The translations under genes and the position numbers were made by a program. A DNA stretch of 64,000 bases from Stenotrophomonas sp. PS02298. GTDB taxonomy: Bacteria > Pseudomonadota > Gammaproteobacteria > Xanthomonadales > Xanthomonadaceae. Location of the stretch: the NCBI RefSeq assembly GCF_029959445.1, contig NZ_JASCOR010000001.1, positions 1-64,000 on the forward strand. Direction: 5' to 3'. This document shows positions 60,388 through 64,000 of the stretch, piece by piece; the first letter of the stretch is position 1; every line of letters starts with the position of its first letter. The notes below the pieces were generated by a model. It was not told where the DNA came from, did no database searches, and saw nothing but the letters and a program-made list of their open reading frames with translations.

Positions 60388-62535
60388 TCATTCGACCAGC
60401 TGGCTGCGGCCGCATTGGATCGACTGCATGTGCACGTCGGTACGGCCCAGCTGCAGGCCCAGAACGTCCGACAGCAGCGTTGACAGCAGGTTGCCGACGC
60501 CATCGAGCAGCGGCCGCAAGGTGTTGTCGATGACGGGTTTGAGCAACAGGCACAGCACGCTGCCGCAGCTTCCGCTGCCGGTCACCGGGTTGTAACCGCC
60601 GCTGCCGCTGAGGCCACCGGGCTTGGTCTGCAGGTACTTGGCCAGCGAATTGCTGACGCAGTCATTGAAGGCCAGGCCGGCGATCAGGCCCTGGCAGGAT
60701 GTCAGCCCGAGTACGTCGAGCAGGCCGCCGAGCACGCTGGGCTTGCTGATCGTGGTCTCGTAGAGAAAGCCCTGCCAGACGTCGCCCTGCACTTTCTTGG
60801 GCGTGCAGCCCAGCAGCCAGCTGTCGCAGGTTGGGATTTCGGTGGTCCAACTGCCAAGTGCCGGGAGATTGGCATCGCTGTTGCCGTTGGTCAGGGCCTG
60901 CACCACGACAGCAGGCTGGTACAGGCCGTTTTTCTTTGTGGCTTCCAGATATTGCACGGCCAGATCCTTGGCCGCATCGCTGCTGTTTCCCTGTGGTGCG
61001 AACAGTGATTGCACGGTGCCGAGCAAGGCATCGACGAGGTCCGATACCAGCTTGCCCACCTTCAGGTCATTGGGCTTGACGGTGCCGGTCTGGCCTGCAC
61101 TCAAGGTCAGTTGATCGCTTTGTGACAGTGCTTCCAGCGAAATTTTCTTGTTGAGTACATCGCGGCCGAGCAGGCTGACCAGGGTTTCGTTGCCCAGCCC
61201 GGTGCGGCACAGCTCACGGGTGGAGTCCCATGGTGTGGTGGCCTTGCCGATGCAGACGTTGGCGATGGCGCTGGTGACGTCGACCTTGGCCGTCGCTGGT
61301 TGGGTTGAACAATCGATGGCGGTGAGCTGGCCGAAGCCGTCGATCACGTCGATGTAGGTGGGTAGCTTGATGCGCGTGCCCAACCAGTTCAGTACCGTGC
61401 CGAGTGCGGGAATCCGTTGCGAGTCGATATCCAGGAACAGCCGCACCTGGCTGTTGTAGGCGGTGGTGCCGACCGGGCCGATGCCGATCGAGGCAGGCTC
61501 GACAATGCTGGCCTTGGCTTTGAGCAGGCCAAGGACATCCAGCTGCGGAATTTCGACGGCATGTTTGGAATTGGCGATTGAGATGCTGGTGCCGAGCAGG
61601 TCGAGCGCATTGAGGTCCACATCCAGCGCGCCGTTGGCCGCTTCGCTACCGCCGGCGATCTTGGCGAACAGGCCCGCGCTGCTGGCGGTGGAGCCCAACT
61701 GCACCAGCGCATTGCTGATACCGGCGCCAAGCAGTTTCTGCTGCAGCAGGCGCAGGTCGACGCCGGCCAGTCCCTGCTGGCTGGCCAAGCTGGCCATCAC
61801 TTCCAGCAGCCTGCCGACGGAGACCTGATTGGCGGCAAGCAGGCTGTTCAATTCACCGACGTTGATGTCGGTGGCTACCTGGATGCCCAATGCCTGCAGC
61901 AGTCCTCGGGGGGTGATCTTGAGGTTGGCCAGGCCTTGGTAGCTGGCGATCTGGGTCTGGGTCAGATCGACGCCCACCAATCGCAGCATTCCCTGCAGCG
62001 GTGCATTGCTGTTGGTGTTGAGCAGCCGCGAGCCGACGCTGAAAGCCGCCTGCGGGGAGGTGCGTTTGGCAACGGCGGTGGCGCTGATGCGCGGCAGGGT
62101 GGTGAGCTGGCCCAGCAGCGGCACGGCCTGCCGTGAGGCGGTGACCTGTACTGCATTCAACGGACGGTTGTTGGCAACGCCGACAAAGCGGGCGCCCGGC
62201 GCCAGTTCTGCGCCCCAGTAGCCACAGTTGATGGCCAGTTGACCGGCAAACTGATTGTCGGTCAGTGCGTTGTTGCGCGCGGCCAGATTGTCCTTGTAGT
62301 CGGTAGTGCAAAGCTCGAGGCGTTGCGCGCCCGCCAACGCAGCCAGGTCGGCGGTCTTCTGCACATCACGCTTGCTCCAGTACAGGTAGCCAACCTCGAC
62401 CAGGCCAAGTATCACCACCAGTCCGAGCAGCAGCAGCAGCATCGGCAGGCCCGCGCCACCGCGTTGGCGCGCGGTGTTGGGGAGATCGCGTAGCGCGCGT
62501 GACGGTGGAAGTGAAGACGGGCGCGGGCTGTCCAT
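60388..62535 (-). CDS. TadG-like Flp pilus assembly protein
   Basis: 715 residues. A Pro/Ser/Arg-rich N-terminus is followed by one membrane helix (about 30-48, LPMLLLLLGLVVILGLVEVGYLYW) and the TadE/TadG hallmark SKRDVQKTADLAALAGAQ. The long remainder (DUF2134-type) is secreted or periplasmic, with repeated Leu/Ala/Gly beta-like stretches and several Cys near the C-terminus (CDSWLLGC, SCQGL, CGSVLCLL). Such proteins anchor or cap the Flp pilus machine. It overlaps nothing but follows the DUF3613 gene closely (8 bp). Confidence 0.83.
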   Translation of the reverse strand: MDSPRPSSLPPSRALRDLPNTARQRGGAGLPMLLLLLGLVVILGLVEVGYLYWSKRDVQKTADLAALAGAQRLELCTTDYKDNLAARNNALTDNQFAGQLAINCGYWGAELAPGARFVGVANNRPLNAVQVTASRQAVPLLGQLTTLPRISATAVAKRTSPQAAFSVGSRLLNTNSNAPLQGMLRLVGVDLTQTQIASYQGLANLKITPRGLLQALGIQVATDINVGELNSLLAANQVSVGRLLEVMASLASQQGLAGVDLRLLQQKLLGAGISNALVQLGSTASSAGLFAKIAGGSEAANGALDVDLNALDLLGTSISIANSKHAVEIPQLDVLGLLKAKASIVEPASIGIGPVGTTAYNSQVRLFLDIDSQRIPALGTVLNWLGTRIKLPTYIDVIDGFGQLTAIDCSTQPATAKVDVTSAIANVCIGKATTPWDSTRELCRTGLGNETLVSLLGRDVLNKKISLEALSQSDQLTLSAGQTGTVKPNDLKVGKLVSDLVDALLGTVQSLFAPQGNSSDAAKDLAVQYLEATKKNGLYQPAVVVQALTNGNSDANLPALGSWTTEIPTCDSWLLGCTPKKVQGDVWQGFLYETTISKPSVLGGLLDVLGLTSCQGLIAGLAFNDCVSNSLAKYLQTKPGGLSGSGGYNPVTGSGSCGSVLCLLLKPVIDNTLRPLLDGVGNLLSTLLSDVLGLQLGRTDVHMQSIQCGRSQLVE

Positions 62536-62543
62536 GGTGGGCC

Positions 62544-62948
62544 TCAGCGGCTGCCGCCGCCTTGCTTGGGATTGGGAAGCGCTGCTTCGAAGTACTCGGG
62601 GATGGGGTGATCAAAGCTGTTGAGATAGCGCTGGTAGCTGCGGCTTGCTGCTTCGCCGAGCAACGGCAGCGCTGTGCCGGGCCGGTTGCTGTCAGCCTGT
62701 AGTTGCAGCAGGGCGCGGGTGGTATCGCCGATCTGTGAGCGTGGCAGCTCGGCAAGGGAGGTGGCCGATACGGTGGTGGCTGCGGTCGAAGCGGCTGCTG
62801 CGTCAATCGCGGTAACCGTGTTTGTGTTTGCGGCAGCACTGTTGTCTGCCATGCGTTCGATCAACGGCGCGTGCTGGGCCGCGGCCAATGCGCAGCTGCA
62901 GAATGTGCCCAGCAACATTGCTGCGGCAATGGACGCTGTTCGGATCAC
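62544..62948 (-). CDS. DUF3613 protein of the tad cluster
   Basis: 134 residues. A Sec signal ends SCALAAA. An Ala/Thr-rich linker (about 35-65) leads to the DUF3613 core (SQIGDTTRALLQLQADSNRPGTALPLLGEAASRSYQRYLNSFDHPIPEYFE). This family is found within tad loci, role unknown. Its start overlaps the tadD stop by four bases (ATGA). Confidence 0.85.
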   Translation of the reverse strand: MIRTASIAAAMLLGTFCSCALAAAQHAPLIERMADNSAAANTNTVTAIDAAAASTAATTVSATSLAELPRSQIGDTTRALLQLQADSNRPGTALPLLGEAASRSYQRYLNSFDHPIPEYFEAALPNPKQGGGSR

Positions 62949-63775
62949 GGCGTTACCTCCTGCGAAGTGGGCGACGAGGGACTGAAACGATCAAGCATCG
63001 AACCGGGTGGGACAGGTGCATGCGTTGCGCTGATTGCTGGCTGCTGCGCGGCCAAGGCAGTCGTACTGCTTGTTGCCGCTGCTGCGGGAATGGCCGTTGC
63101 TACGGGCTGTCGAAGGGTCCGCGCCAGGCGATAGATTTCGCTCCGGGTTACAGGCGGAAGATTCGCGCGCTGCATCATGCTTTCCGCGGAAGATGCCTGG
63201 CCTGACAGCAATGCCCACAGCGCCAGATTGGAGATGGCGCGGATATTGTCCGGCCCCAGTTCGGCGGCCTTGGCCAGAGGCGCCCGTGCCGGTTCGACTT
63301 GACCGGCCTGCAACAGAGCGAAGCCCAGGTCGCCGAGGTAGGCGATATTCAGTGGGTCGGCACGCACTGCATTGTCGAGTGCAAGTCGCGCACCGGCATG
63401 GTCACGCGCGGCTGCTGCGATAAGCCCAAGCCCGTGCCAGGCCGGCGCGGCTTGTGCGCCTTTGGTCAAACCACGGTAAATGGCGGTTGCGGTTGCATCA
63501 TCGCCGGTTTCGCGCAGCGCGTTGGCCTGCAGGATGCGCAGCTCCGGACTGTCGCCGAAGCGCTGCCGGAAGGCGTCGATATGCGCCAACGAGGCGTAGT
63601 AAGCACCTTGCTGCTGCATCTGTTTGAGCAGGCCAAGGTACATGCCGCGATCGTCCTGTGCGGCTTCCACCAACGCCGGTTCAACCGGTGGTTGCTTGTA
63701 TGCGCCACGGTTACCGCCGCAGCCTGCGAGCAGGGCAGGTGCCAGTACGATCAGCAGCAGCGCTTTGGTCTTCAT
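62945..63775 (-). CDS. tadD: TadD-like TPR lipoprotein
   Basis: 276 residues from MKTKALLL, with GGGAG eight bases upstream; an ATG at 63790 shares its A with the tadC stop (TGATG). The lipobox LLAGC anchors it to a membrane. Tetratricopeptide repeats fill about 45-210 (RILQANALRETGDDATATAIYRGL, AWHGLGLIAAAARDHAGARLALDNAV, NIAYLGDLGFALLQAGQVEPARAPLAKA). The C-terminal 60 residues are Ala/Thr/Pro-rich and disordered. TadD is the pilotin-like assembly lipoprotein of Flp pili. Confidence 0.87.
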   Translation of the reverse strand: MKTKALLLIVLAPALLAGCGGNRGAYKQPPVEPALVEAAQDDRGMYLGLLKQMQQQGAYYASLAHIDAFRQRFGDSPELRILQANALRETGDDATATAIYRGLTKGAQAAPAWHGLGLIAAAARDHAGARLALDNAVRADPLNIAYLGDLGFALLQAGQVEPARAPLAKAAELGPDNIRAISNLALWALLSGQASSAESMMQRANLPPVTRSEIYRLARTLRQPVATAIPAAAATSSTTALAAQQPAISATHAPVPPGSMLDRFSPSSPTSQEVTP

Positions 63776-63789
63776 CAGGTTGGCTCCCA

Positions 63790-64000
63790 TCACATTCCCT
63801 TGATTGCGGCAGCCAGCGAAATGATGGCCGGCCCGGCAAGCACCAGCATCAGCGCCGGCAGCAAGGTGATCATCATCACCACGGTCATCTTCACCGAGAG
63901 CTTGCCGACCTTTTCCTTCATCTTCATCCTACGCTGTTCGCGCAGGCGCATGCCGAACTGCTTGAGCGGTTCCTGCACGGCGCCGCCGTGTTGGTGCACC
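63790..64000 (-). CDS. tadC: TadC, C-terminal end (partial)
   Basis: Only the last 69 codons lie in the window, continuing beyond its end. GGAVQEPLKQFGMRLREQRRMKMKEKVGKLSVKMTVVMMITLLPALMLVLAGPAIISL is the C-terminal helix pair of TadC, the GspF-like inner-membrane platform protein of the Flp pilus secretion system. Its stop overlaps the possible tadD start (TGATG). Confidence 0.87.
   Translation of the reverse strand, partial: VHQHGGAVQEPLKQFGMRLREQRRMKMKEKVGKLSVKMTVVMMITLLPALMLVLAGPAIISLAAAIKGM

Overview
The window looks like a chromosome segment of a Xanthomonadaceae gammaproteobacterium, most likely Stenotrophomonas or a close relative. The DNA is GC-rich. It carries many short palindromic repeats that begin with GTAG and have a CCGAGC..GCTCGG stem, the SMAG class of REP elements known from Stenotrophomonas. 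Paired REP elements of a second type (GTAGGAGCGGCGTAAGCCGC) also occur, and nearly all genes recognised are typical of this family. I see no prophage, insertion sequence, CRISPR array, rRNA or tRNA gene.

Layout. 0.1-9.5 kb: Tat-exported LD-carboxypeptidase, TPR protein, divergent metallo-beta-lactamase-fold lipoprotein, PAS-GGDEF cyclase, PlsC-type acyltransferase, M14 carboxypeptidase, outer-membrane protein, and a secreted hydrolase strongly resembling the PHB depolymerase PhaZ7. 9.6-18.7 kb: divergent argP/argO pair, a 911-residue GGDEF-EAL protein, an esterase lipoprotein, an IclR regulator, an AT-richer gap and an HDOD protein. 18.7-31.4 kb: phospholipase D family protein, the sstT-azlC-azlD operon, pseudouridine synthase, YgjP-like metallopeptidase, small regulators, MFS exporter, MscS channel, NPP-type phosphodiesterase, and an ECF sigma / anti-sigma / DUF4097 operon. 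31.6-42.8 kb: YegD-type Hsp70, YjdM, a TPR-transglutaminase protein, ThpR, an HD phosphohydrolase, a decayed gene remnant, DUF998-RidA, RnfB, a HAD phosphatase, MetG and a DUF2147 protein.

42.9-43.5 kb is an array of 111-bp composite REP units. 43.6-48.1 kb is a two-gene ABC system whose permease is fused to an M1-type aminopeptidase. 48.6-59.0 kb: a VOC protein coupled to a serine hydrolase and followed upstream by a DUF885 peptidase, then DUF502 and DUF4442 proteins, an overlapping FecR/LysM - CHASE2-GGDEF pair, and a CnoX-type thioredoxin. 59.5-64.0 kb, all on the minus strand: DUF2968 protein and the distal end of a tad (Flp pilus) cluster (tadG-like, DUF3613, tadD, 3' end of tadC), running out of the window.

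Themes: three c-di-GMP enzymes plus an HDOD protein point to heavy second-messenger signalling, and there is a large exported or envelope repertoire. No wholly new defence or mobile system is evident. The items most worth a second look are the composite REP array, genes whose stop codons are supplied by REP elements, the PhaZ7-like depolymerase, the FecR/CHASE2 pair and the ABC-peptidase fusion.
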